From Hermatobates lingyangjiaoensis (Eukaryota > Arthropoda > Insecta > Hemiptera > Hermatobatidae), in contig JAPFBL010000561.1 of NCBI GenBank assembly GCA_026182355.1, positions 1-64,000 on the forward strand: DNA of 64,000 bases, read 5' to 3'. The notes under the pieces were generated by a model, which saw only the letters and a list, made by a program, of their open reading frames with translations, did no database searches and was not told the origin of the DNA. The position numbers were made by a program, and so were the translations under genes. Positions 24,801 through 36,670 of the stretch are shown here, piece after piece (the first letter of the stretch is position 1; each line of letters begins with the position of its first letter).

Positions 24801-27800
24801 CTCATAGTGAAACATATTCTTCATCTTCAGCAAGTTCGACATCATCCTATGTACAAATAAAACCTTCAGAAACTACCCTCTACTCTCATAGTGAAACATA
24901 TTCTTCATCTTCAGCAAGTTCGACATCATCCTATGTACAAATAAAACCTTTAAACTACCCTCAATTCTGATAGTGAAATATATTGTTCATCTTCAGCAAG
25001 TTCGACATCATCCTATGTACAAATAAAACCTTCAGAAACTACCCTCAACTCTCATAGTGAAACATATTATTCATCTTCAGCAAGTTCGACATCATCCTAT
25101 GTACAAATAAAACCTTTAGAAACTACCCTCAACTCTGATAGTGAAACATATTCTTCATCTTCAGCAAGTTCGATATCATCCTATGTACAAATAAAACCTT
25201 TAGAAACTACCCTCAATTCTGAAAATGAAGCATCTTCATCTTCAGCAAACTCAACATCAACTTATGTATAAATTAAATCTTCATAAACTACCCTCAAGAA
25301 CAAAAAACAATAGAAAATATTAAAAAAAAAATTCCAGTCACCTACATTCAACTACACTTAAGCCCATTACCAGAAACAAACATTCAATTTAATTAAATAA
25401 TTTATTTTCTTTCGGCTACTACATTCTACAAACAGTCATGAAAATGAGAAATAATACACACTGAAATAGATGGTACGCCGAAAAGAGTTGGAAAATCCAA
25501 CTCTACTTTTCCTATGTGGTGTTTGATATCAAACAAACAGACGTTGTAACTATATTTCATTAGATGAATGAAATATACATTTCCAGGTAGCCTGGTTCAT
25601 GTAGTTTCAGAATATACATGGTTATGAATGTCTAACTCTATAACCCTAGGAGGTGTTTGATATCAAACAAACAGACGTTGTAACTATATTTCATTAGATG
25701 AATGAAATATACATTTCCAGGTAGCCTGGTTCATGTAGTTTCAGAATATACATGGTTATGAATGTCTAACTCTATAACCCTAGGAGGTGTTTGATATCAA
25801 ACAAACAGACGTTGTAACTATATTTCATTAGATGAATGAAATATACATTTCCAGGTAGCCTGGTTCATGTAGTTTCAGAATATACATGGTTATGAAAGTC
25901 TAACTCTAAAACCCTAGGAGGTGTTTGATATCAAACAAACAGACGTTGTAACTATATTACATTAGATGAATGAAATATACATTTCCAGGTAGCCTGGTTC
26001 ATGTAGTTTCAGAATATACATGGTTATGAAAGTCCAAGACAATGATATATGTTGACTACTGAGACATTTCAAGTGTGTTATGAACCTGATGCGACAGCCT
26101 CGGTGAGTTCATGGGCGACAGTTGTCTAAACCGACTCTCCCCGCTCAACCTCGATGTGTTTCCACCAGAGACAGACCTCTGCGATACCTTGTCCAAGCTT
26201 TCATCATTCGTATCTCTTTCAACTTCCCAACTATCTCTTTTCAAATCGTTATCAACTTTACTTCTTTTCCTGCTCAATCTGTAGAGATCGTCGTCCTGAG
26301 AAAGAAAAAAACAATCTTGATTTAACATGTTAACCAATATAACAATAGAATAGTAAACAACTGCGTACTACAACTAAATATATCAGTGGTCACAGTAATA
26401 TTAAGCATTTTATTAAGATAACAGATAATCTGTCTATTACACTAATTATGTTCGTTCCCCACCTGGCCCTCGATTTATTCATGATGGGAGGTAAATAAAT
26501 CTGAGCATGTCATCCCTCGGAGAAGGACGTTAAACTGTCGGTCCCGAGCCTGTACGATGTCAGGTACTCGTTAAAGATCCCTACTCTAAATACACTTGAG
26601 TTAGGCAAAATTGAGGACTCCCACTGTAGAATCAATCTTCATTGTGTGGTATCACAAAGGGCCAATGCTTGGCCTAAGTGTGTTTCCTTGTGGGACTGCC
26701 ACTGCAACCTAACCTAACCTACACTAATTATACCTAATTGTGGGATGTAATTAATAATTTTTTTAATTATTAATTAACAAATATATTGATAGATGTATTT
26801 TTTTTATTTTTTATTATTTGAGGGTGACTATAGCACTGCGTCTTAAAAAAAACTGTACTAAAGTACCCCAGCAGTTAGCTTCAACGCCTACAAGAAGCTC
26901 AGCACTTTTGCTAGTTCCAGCGGTAAAAGTTTTTCTATGGTTTGTTGAGTGTCCCGAAGCACCTGCCTCTCTGCAGCAAAGTTGCCTTACAAGTTATCAG
27001 CAGGTGCAACGGTGTTTCTTCCTATTTGCAGAATCTGCACAAACCATCATTGATAATTCTAATGTAGTGCAATCAGTTATTATGTGGTATTTACTCATTG
27101 TAGGGTAAAAATCTAATGAAATGGTCTCCACATATAAAAATTTTAATGATATAAACAACTCGTTTCGAACACGTAGTGTTCTTCCTCAGGCATTAACTAA
27201 GGAATAACACTACGTGTTCGAAACGCGTTGTTTATATCATTAAAATTTTTATATGTGGAGACCATTTCATTAGATTTTTACCCTACAATCATTGATAATG
27301 TCCATTCAGTCTCTCTATGTTTCGGGAGAAAGTACTTCCTATCTCCTTCATCAGGTCTTCAGGTGCACTTGTGGGAGGTTGGCTCCCACTAGTTAAATGC
27401 TTTTGGACTCTCTGCGCTTCCGGAGGATGGTCTCTAGACTACTTTCTCCTTACAGAGGAAAATCTGAAGCTCTATCGGTGGTATTTTATCCCCTCCGGCA
27501 GAGCACTGCATACCGGAGTTTTGATAGATGTAACTTCCAGCACTAAACAGTAACAGATATAAGGCCTATAATGCGATAATATAAACAAAAAAAAATCAGT
27601 TTTTCTCCTTCTCGCTATCACTATCTCCCTCTATCTCCCTACCGTCCTATCTTTCATCCTCTTCCTCCTTTTACTTCCTTCCTTAGCAAACGCACCTACC
27701 CTATCTCTTAAAAGACCTCTTGTACCTCTAGTAACTACGTTTACCGTCTGGATTGCACCATGTGATGCTTTTTATGTGGGTTTTGCTTCCACCAAGCTAA

Positions 27801-30800
27801 GCCTGCGTATGAATAATCACAGGTCGTCCTTTGGCAAACGCAGTGACCTCCACGTTGCTACTTTTTTTTAACAAATAAAAAAAAGTAAACTTATTTTACC
27901 TTGGAATGTGTACTATTGGTTATTTATATTTCATGTGAAATATTCGGTTATTGGTCTGAAAAACACTACTTTGTTACAGTCATCTATCATTTTAAAAACT
28001 TATTTGACTGTAACAAAGTAGTGTTTTTCAAACAAATAACCTAATATTTCACATGAAACATAAATACCAATAGCACACATTCCAAGGTAAAATTAATTTA
28101 CTTTTTTTTTGGTTTGTTTTTTAAATAGATGTGTACTTAGAAAAACAACTCTGATTGTAGAATAACCTGTTCTAAAGATACAGTGTGTATCTTTATAAAC
28201 CTGTATTTATGTCTAATGTAGTGCAATCAGTTATTATGTGGTATTTACTCATTGTAGGGTAAAAATCTAATGAAATGCTCTCCACATATAAAAATTTTAA
28301 TGATATAAACAACGCGTTTCGAACACGTAGTGTTCTTCCTCAGGCATTAACTAAAAAATATAATGACACCAGAGAGTTATCTATAGTACAAAGTAAATAA
28401 GTACAAAAATTAATATAAAATAAGGCAGAAAGTACGAACCTAAGGATGAGTGCCTCTGAATAAGACTGACTGGTAATGGAATGGACATGGGTGGGGGTAT
28501 AGGGTACATTCGAATAAGAAACAGATGTACCCTATACCTCCACCCATGTCCATTCCATTACCAGTCAGTCTTATTCAGAGGCACTCATCCTTAGGTTCGT
28601 ACTTTATGCCTTATTTTATTTTCTATATTTACTTTGTACTATAGATAACTCTCTGGTGGCATTGTATTTTTTAGTTAATGCCTGAGGAAGAACACTACGT
28701 GTTCGAAACGCGTTGTTTATATCATTAAAATTTTTATATGTGGAGACCATTTCATTAGATTTTTACCCTACAATCTGCATTTATGTGTTGTTGTCAATAA
28801 TTTAGTTCCCTATGCAGGTTGTTGATTGTTTTCTTAAAAGTATTATAGTCTTACTCTAATTTTAGCCCTGAAGTTGATGTACAAATACATCGAAACGTTG
28901 GCCTAGGAAGGAGTTTATTTTCTTTTATATGACCTAGTCCTCAAAAATAAAACCTACTTAATACAATAGGATAGAAGAGGTCAAGAGAGCAATTTTTTGA
29001 AAATATATATTATAGATTACCTCAGTTGAGCTGGAAGAATCTGAAAGAGGTCCTTTTAACAACATCTCCTGATGGCGCTTAAGTTCTTCGCAGGCTTTGG
29101 ACCAAGCAGGTGTTCTCACGGACTGAAGAAAAACAAAACAGAGAAACGGTCAAACTGTTTAAAAACCAATACTCTTAAATATGCTTAAATAGTAACAGAA
29201 CAAGACAAAAAAAAAGTCAACATACTTAGTGAGGTAAAAACATTTAACAAAAAAGTTTCAATTATGGGGGCCAGGCTAGCTCAGTGGTTACGTGCTCGCC
29301 TCTGAACTGATAGGACCGAGGTTCGATCCTCACCTGGCCCTCGATTTATTCACGCAGGAGGTGAATAAATCTGAGCGCGTCGTCCCTCGGAGAAGGACAT
29401 TAAACCGTCGGTTCCGAGCCTGTACGATGTCAGGTACTCGTTAAAGATCACTACTCTAAATACACTTGAGTTAGGCAAAATTTAGGACTCCCACTGTAGA
29501 ATCAATCTTCATTGTGTGGTATCACAAAGGGCCAATGCTCGGCCTAAGTGTGTTCCCTTGTGGGACTGCCACTGCAACCTAACCTAACCTAACCTATTAC
29601 CCTACTCCAGGGATTGGGTAACATTTTTGGTTGTTACCCCAATAGAATTTGTTGTAAAATAAATCCCCCCCACAAATAAGTAAATTGGTTTGTCCACCAG
29701 AGTACTTACAAGTATGGGGACAATTTATTTTATAAAAAAAAAATTCTGTTGGGGTAACAACCAAAAAAGTTACCCAGCAGAATTTTCTGTCAAATATATC
29801 CCCCCCCCCCCCCCCCCAAACCAAACTTGGTAGTACTCTGGTGGACAAATCAATTTACTTTATTGAATTCATGGTTAAGACAAAAACCAAAAAATGCGTA
29901 TAAGAAAAATGTCTAATTGCTAATACTGATATGAGGGCTGTTTGATAAGTCCGTGACTTTTTTGAATAAAACAAAATTTTTTCGGCAAAGAAACATTTTA
30001 TTTTTCTATATAGTCACCTTTTAGTTCGATACATTTAGTCTAGGGTTTTTCTAATTTTTTTTTTATTTCCTCCAAATAATACGTTTTCTCAAAGCTCTCA
30101 AAATACGCGTTTGTTTCGATAATGAGTTTTGATCATTCGACTCAAATCTCTTACTACCCCCAGCCATTTCTTTAGGTTTTGGAAACAGAAAATAGTCGCA
30201 GGGGGCTAAATCAGGAGAATATGCTGGATGAGGTAGCAGTTCGTATCCCAATTCATGGATTTTGGCCATCGTGACTAGACGAGTGTGCACACGTGCATTG
30301 TCTTGATTATGGATTACGTAAACAATTCGTCTGGATTACGGCTGAACATCGCTAAACACTATATATATATACAAATAAAAAGAAACGGTCCAGCGGACTT
30401 TTTTAAATAAAATAAATTCAAAACGAAGGAAACACACAGAAAGACACAGACATAACTCACATCGATATTTCGACCATTGAGTCGCCGCCCTGTCTTCCTT
30501 CGGGACTCTTCGCTCTTCACACCTCCTGATGACGACGATGGTCGAAATATCGATGTGAGTTATATCTGTGTCTTTCTGTGTGTTTCCTTCGTTTTGAATT
30601 TATTTTATATATATATATATACCATGATAAACGAAAAACGGTCCGGCAGGACAAATAACAATTAAAATAAGCAGTGACACATAAACTGAAACACAACAAA
30701 GACTCACTTTTCAATATTTCGACCGTAATGGCGGTCATCCTCAGGAGAAGAAGTGAATTGACGGAGGGACGACAGTCAATAATCTGTTATATATATATAC

Positions 30801-32438
30801 ATATAACAGATTCAATAATATATCGACCGTTTGATAGAATAGGTGTGTTCTCTAATCGGGGTTCGGTCAATTTTCCATGATAAAAAATCAAACTCTCGTT
30901 GCCAACGTTTCGGTTTTATTTAAAACCTTTTTCATAGGCAGAAGTAAGAATTTCCCAACTGCTTTTTAACTAAGAAAATGAAATTTACATTATTTAAAGG
31001 AACAACAATGTTAACCGGACAAAACCTTCGACTAGACTGTCCTCGAGTCTAGTTGAAGGTTTTGTCCGGTTAACATTGTTGTTCCTTTAAATAATGTAAA
31101 TTTCATTTTCTTAGTTAAAAAATTCTTACTTCTGCTTATGAAAAAGGTTTTAAATAAAACCGAAACGTTGGCAACGAGAGTTTGATTTTTCATCATGGAA
31201 AATTGACCGAACCCCGATTAGAGAACACCCCCTATATATATATATTGCGCAGTTCAGCGCAGCAACCTTTCAGCATTTGTATCCATGCTAATTCTCACAT
31301 TTCAGTTTTTTTTTTGACTGCTTCCATGTTTAAATCCTTATTTCCTCTACTCTAACATTTTTATGTTATCATTATCAAACAGTCCTTTTATTCAATAGTA
31401 TCCCATCACTTCACCCTTTTTTCTTGGCTGATATTCTTCCTCTGTAGACTAAACAGTTTATTACGAGTATAATATTTCAATCAAACAAAATTATTACTAG
31501 AGTTGAGTAAAAGCTAGAATTATAAAAAAAAATATATATCAAGTTGGCATTGTCCACCGCCATATTAAATTACCTGTAAATTTGTCAGTGTTGCCGTAAT
31601 AGGAATTGTTGTCGCTCTATTAACAACAATGTTTTCATGGTTTCCTCCAAATAGCTTGATCCGATACAAATCACCCTCGACTAATATAACCTAAAAACAA
31701 AAAAGAAAAAAAAGGAAAAATAAAAAAGAAAAAATAATAAACTTTCTTCTTTTTTTTTAAGTTAAAAAAAAAAAGAAATTTCGAGTGTTGAAAGAAAATA
31801 AGATAATATTGCTTTTTTTTTACAAAACTACTAAAATGAAAGTCTACTTTAAAAAAAAATAAAAAAAGAACTGAAATTTTCACAAAAAAAAACCCAAGCA
31901 AGCAAAACCAGTAAACACTTTTAAAAAAAATGTAAAGAAGCATGAAATATAATAATATAAATGAAAAAAAAAGGTGTAGGATACCGAATTAAATCGTTTT
32001 AGTGTATTTATTTTATATTAGTATATAATCATAACGTAATCTTTACAACTTTATAGTCGCTATTATTAATGCCATCTCAAATCAAATATAGAAAATTCTG
32101 ACAATAAAAGGATTAAGAGAGAGAGAGAGTGTGTGTGTGTGAGTGAGTGGGAGGAAGTGAGAGGGGGTGGGAGTAAGAAAGGTGAGAATGAGAGGGCAGA
32201 GAGAAGCAGGGAAGAGAGGGTGGGAGAAGCAGGGAAGAGAGGGAGAAAGAAGCAGGGAAGAGAGGGAGAGAGAAGCAGGGAAGAGAGAGAGAGGGAGAAG
32301 GAAGAAGATATAGAGAGGGGGAGTGAGAGGGAGAGAGAGGCAGGGAAGAGAGGGAGGGAGAAGGAAGAAGAGGTAGAGAGGGAGAGAGAAGCAGGGAAGA
32401 GAGGGAGGGAGAAGGAAGAAGAGGTAGAGAGGGGGAGT

Positions 32439-32480
<42 letters not shown>

Positions 32481-32576
32481 AGCAGGGAAGAGAGGGAGGG
32501 AGAAGGAAGAAGAGGTAGAGAGGGGGAGTGAGAAGCAGAGAAGAGAGGGAGGGAGAAGCAAGAAGAGGTAGAGAGG

Positions 32577-32614
<38 letters not shown>

Positions 32615-32828
32615 CAGGGAAGAGAGGGAGGGAGAAGGAAGAAGAGGTAGAGAGGGGGAGTGAGAGAGAGAGAGAGAAGAGAGGGAGGGATAAGGAAGAA
32701 GATATAGAGAGGGGGAGTGAGAGGGAGAGAGAAGCAGGGAAGAGAGGGAGGGAGAAGGAAGAAGAGGTAGAGAGGGGGAGTGAGAAGCAGGGAAAAGAGG
32801 GAGGGAGAAGCAAGAAGAGGTAGAGAGG

Positions 32829-32868
<40 letters not shown>

Positions 32869-33675
32869 CAGGGAAGAGAGGGAGGGAGAAGGAAGAAGAG
32901 GTAGAGAGGGGGAGTGAGAGAGAGAGAGAGAAGAGAGGGAGGGATAAGGAAGAAGATATAGAGAGGGGGAGTGAGAGGGAGAGAGAAGCAGGGAAGAGAG
33001 GGAGGGAGAAGGAAGAAGAGGTAGAGAGGGGGAGTGAGAAGCAGGGAAGAGAGGGAGGGAGAAGCAAGAAGAGGTAGAGAGGGGGAGTGAGAGAGAGAGA
33101 TAGAGAGAGAGAGAGAGAAGCAGGGAAGAGAGGGAGGGAGAAGGAAGAAGAGGTAGAGAGGGGGAGTGAGAAGCAGAGAAGAGAGGGAGGGAGAAGCAAG
33201 AAGAGGTAGAGAGGGGGAGTGAGAGAGAGAGAGAGAAGCAGGGAAGAGAGGGAGGGAGAAGGAAGAAGAGGTAGAGAGGGGGAGTGAGAAGCAGGGAAGA
33301 GAGGGAGGGAGAAGCAAGAAGAGGTAGAGAGGGAGAATGAGAGAGAGAGAGAGAGAGAAGAGAGAGAGACAGGGAAGAGAGGGAGGGAGAAGGAAGAAGA
33401 GGTAGAGAGGGGGAGTGAGAAGCAGGGAAGAGAGGGAGGGAGAAGCCAGAAGAGGTAGAGAAGGAGAATGAGAGAGAGAGAGAGAGAAAGAGACAGAGAC
33501 AGGGAAGAGAGGGAGGGAGAAGCAAGAAGAGGTAGAGAGGGAGGGTGAGAGGGAGAGAGAGAGAGAGAAAGAGAGATAGAAGAGGGAGGGAGAAGCAAGA
33601 AGAGGTAGAGAGGGAGAGAGAGAGAGAGGGGGGGAAGAGAGGGAGGGAGAAGCAAGAAAAGGTAGAGAGGGAGAA

Positions 33676-33714
<39 letters not shown>

Positions 33715-33880
33715 AGGGAGGGAGAAGCAAGAAGAGGTAGAGAGGGAGAGGGAGAGAGAGAGAGAGAGGAAGAGAGGGAGGGAGAAGGAAGAAGAGGTAG
33801 AGAGGGAGAAAGAGAGAGAGAAAGATAGAGAAGCAGGGAAGAGAGGGAGGGAGAAGCAAGAAGAGGTAGAGAGGGAGAAT

Positions 33881-33914
<34 letters not shown>

Positions 33915-35471
33915 CAGGGAAGAGAGGGAGGGAGAAGGAAGAAGAGGTAGAGAGGGAGAATGAGAGGGAGAGAGAAGTAGGGAAGAGAGGGAGGGAGAAG
34001 GAAGAAGAGGTAGAGAGGGAGAGTGAGAGGAGTGGGAGTGATATAGAGAGGAATGTAATGAGAGGACAGAGAGAGGGGTGAATAAATTTAATAACCTGTA
34101 AAAATGATTTTAATTTTCTAAAATGTTTTCATATTTTTAGTTTCTAGTTAAATTTATTTATTCTACTCAAATGATATTTTCAAAAGAGTAGGAACACGAG
34201 AAAACTTATTTTAGTAAAGAGAACATGTACACAAACAGCACTAGTTCTGAGTTCGACGTACATCACAACATCTACACAATCGACAGTACTCTACTATCCA
34301 ACACATCTGTAATTATATAAACAAACACCAGACTTTATCATCAAAGTACATACTTTTAATAATACAGTAATATTACGGATAAAAACACCACCAACAACAC
34401 ACACAACAAACACAGATGGTATTTAGACAATGAACACAGTGCATATAACCCACAGGCACTACTACACTGGCGTTCACAAACACCACAGGCACTACATACA
34501 AACACCACAGGCACTACTACACTGGCGTTCACAAACATCACAAACACTAATAACGTACTTTGACAGCAATATAATATATACTTCGAACAGAAAAAAACAG
34601 AACTGCGCACTATTAAGCCAATCACTACACACAAACACCACAGGCACTAAACACAAACACCACAGGCACTACATACAAGCACCACAAGCACTACACACAA
34701 CACCAAAGGCACTACATACAAACACAACAGGCTCTACCCATAAACACCACAGGCACTACCCATAAACACCACGGTCACCACACACAAACACCACAGGCAC
34801 TACATACAACACCACAGGCACTACCCATAAACACCGCAGGCACTACACACAACAAAACACAGGCACTACACACAAACACCACAGGCACACGTACAAACAC
34901 CAAAAGCACTACCCATAAAGACCACAGGCACTACACACATCACCACAGGCTCTACACACAAACACCACAGGCACTACACAAAAACACCACAGGAACTACA
35001 TACAACACCATAGGCACACGTGCAACACCACAGGCACTACAAACAAATACCACAGGCACTACCCATAAACACCACAGGCAATACACAACACCACAGGCAC
35101 TACACACAAACACCACCAACCCTACGATACTAACAGCACCATTTGATCCACTATGATTCCACCAAAGTAACATTCCTCCTATTATACACCAACATAAATA
35201 TTCAAAATTTAAAATACAACTTTATTTCAACTACCTAACCAAAAAAATATTCCATCACAATGAATGCAGTAGAACGTTCAGTAAATGTTTTAATAAACTC
35301 AACCAGAAATTAATCTATTTCATGTTCACATTATAATATAGATAGCAGTCTTCAAAATAACTACCTCAAGGATGTATATTTTCAAAGAATGTTTTTTCTT
35401 AAAATGTATTCTTTGCTAGAAAAATGTATCATTGTTATGATTGAGAAAAAATCGAGGGGAGGGGGAAACGG

Positions 35472-35543
<72 letters not shown>

Positions 35544-36494
35544 GGGAAATTAGAATGGGAGATAGAGAGAGATGAGTGGAATACACGACACCATAAGGGA
35601 GACAGAAGAGGTAAAGAAGGGAAGAAGAGAGGGATAGAGAGAGAATGAGAGAGGCAGAGAGAGAGGGAGGGGGAATAAAAGGTGAGTGAGGTAGTGAGAG
35701 AGATATAGAAGAAGAAGGAGAGAGACAGAGGTAGAGAGAGAGAGGGAGAGAGAGATAGAGGTAGAGAGGGGGGGAATAAAAGGTGAGTGAGATGTAGTGA
35801 GAGAGATATAGAAAAAGAAGGAGAGAGACAGAGGTAGAGAGAGAGAGGGAGAGAGAGATAGAGGTAGAGAGGGGGGGAATAAAAGGTGAGTGAGATGTAG
35901 TGAGAGAGATAGAGATATAGAAAAAGAGGGAGAGAGAGATGGAGTAAGAGAGAGAGGGGGAGGGAGAGTGGGTGAGATAGAGGGAGGAAGAGAGAAGTAC
36001 AGAGAGAGAGAGAGAGAGGAGAGATAGAGGTAGAAAGGGAGAGAGACAGAGGTAGAGAGAGATAGGGAGAGTGAGAGAGATAGAGTAAGAGAAAGAAAGG
36101 GAGAGAGAGATGGAGTTAAAGAGAGAGGGGGAGGGAGAGTGGGAGAGATAGATAGAGAGAGAGGGGGAGGGAGAGTGGGAGAGATAGATAGAGAGAGAGG
36201 GAGGGAGATAGAGATAGAGAGAGAGAGAGGAGTTAGAGAGATAGGGGGAGGGAGAGTGGGAGAAGTAGAGGTACAGGGGGAGGGAGAGAGAGAGAGAGAG
36301 ATAGATAGAGGTAGAGAAAGAGAGGGAGAGGAGATGGAGTTAGAGAGAGAGAGAGAGGGGGAGGGAGAGTGGGAGAAGTAGAGGTACAGGGGGAGAGAGA
36401 GAGAGATAGAGGTAGAGAAAGAGAGGGAGAGGAGATGGAGTTAGAGAGAGAGAGGGAGGGGGAGGTAGAGAGAGAGGGAGAGGAAGACATAGAG

Positions 36495-36530
<36 letters not shown>

Positions 36531-36636
36531 GAGGTATAGAGAGGGGGAGAGTGGGAGAGGTAGAGAGAGAGAGAGGGAGAGAGATGGAGTTAGAGAGAGA
36601 GAGAGAGGAGAGAGAGGGAGGGAGAGAGATGGAGTT

Positions 36637-36670
<34 letters not shown>

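Noticed and set aside
23925..25265. CRISPR-like regular array
   Set aside because: Units are contiguous copies without unique spacers, and they derive from an exon border in a eukaryotic gene.
26818..27553. 96- and 78-codon plus frames that looked protein-like
   Set aside because: The sequence recurs at 47118-47360 as part of a repeat, with stops in the other copy.
29266..29340. tRNA gene
   Set aside because: Good A and B boxes but no proper anticodon arm, and the sequence continues into the SINE body; several copies share the same body and tail.
32066..33859. 597-codon open frame on the minus strand, almost only Leu, Pro, Ser and Phe
   Set aside because: It is the complement of a purine minisatellite; all three frames are open for the same reason and no domain is present.
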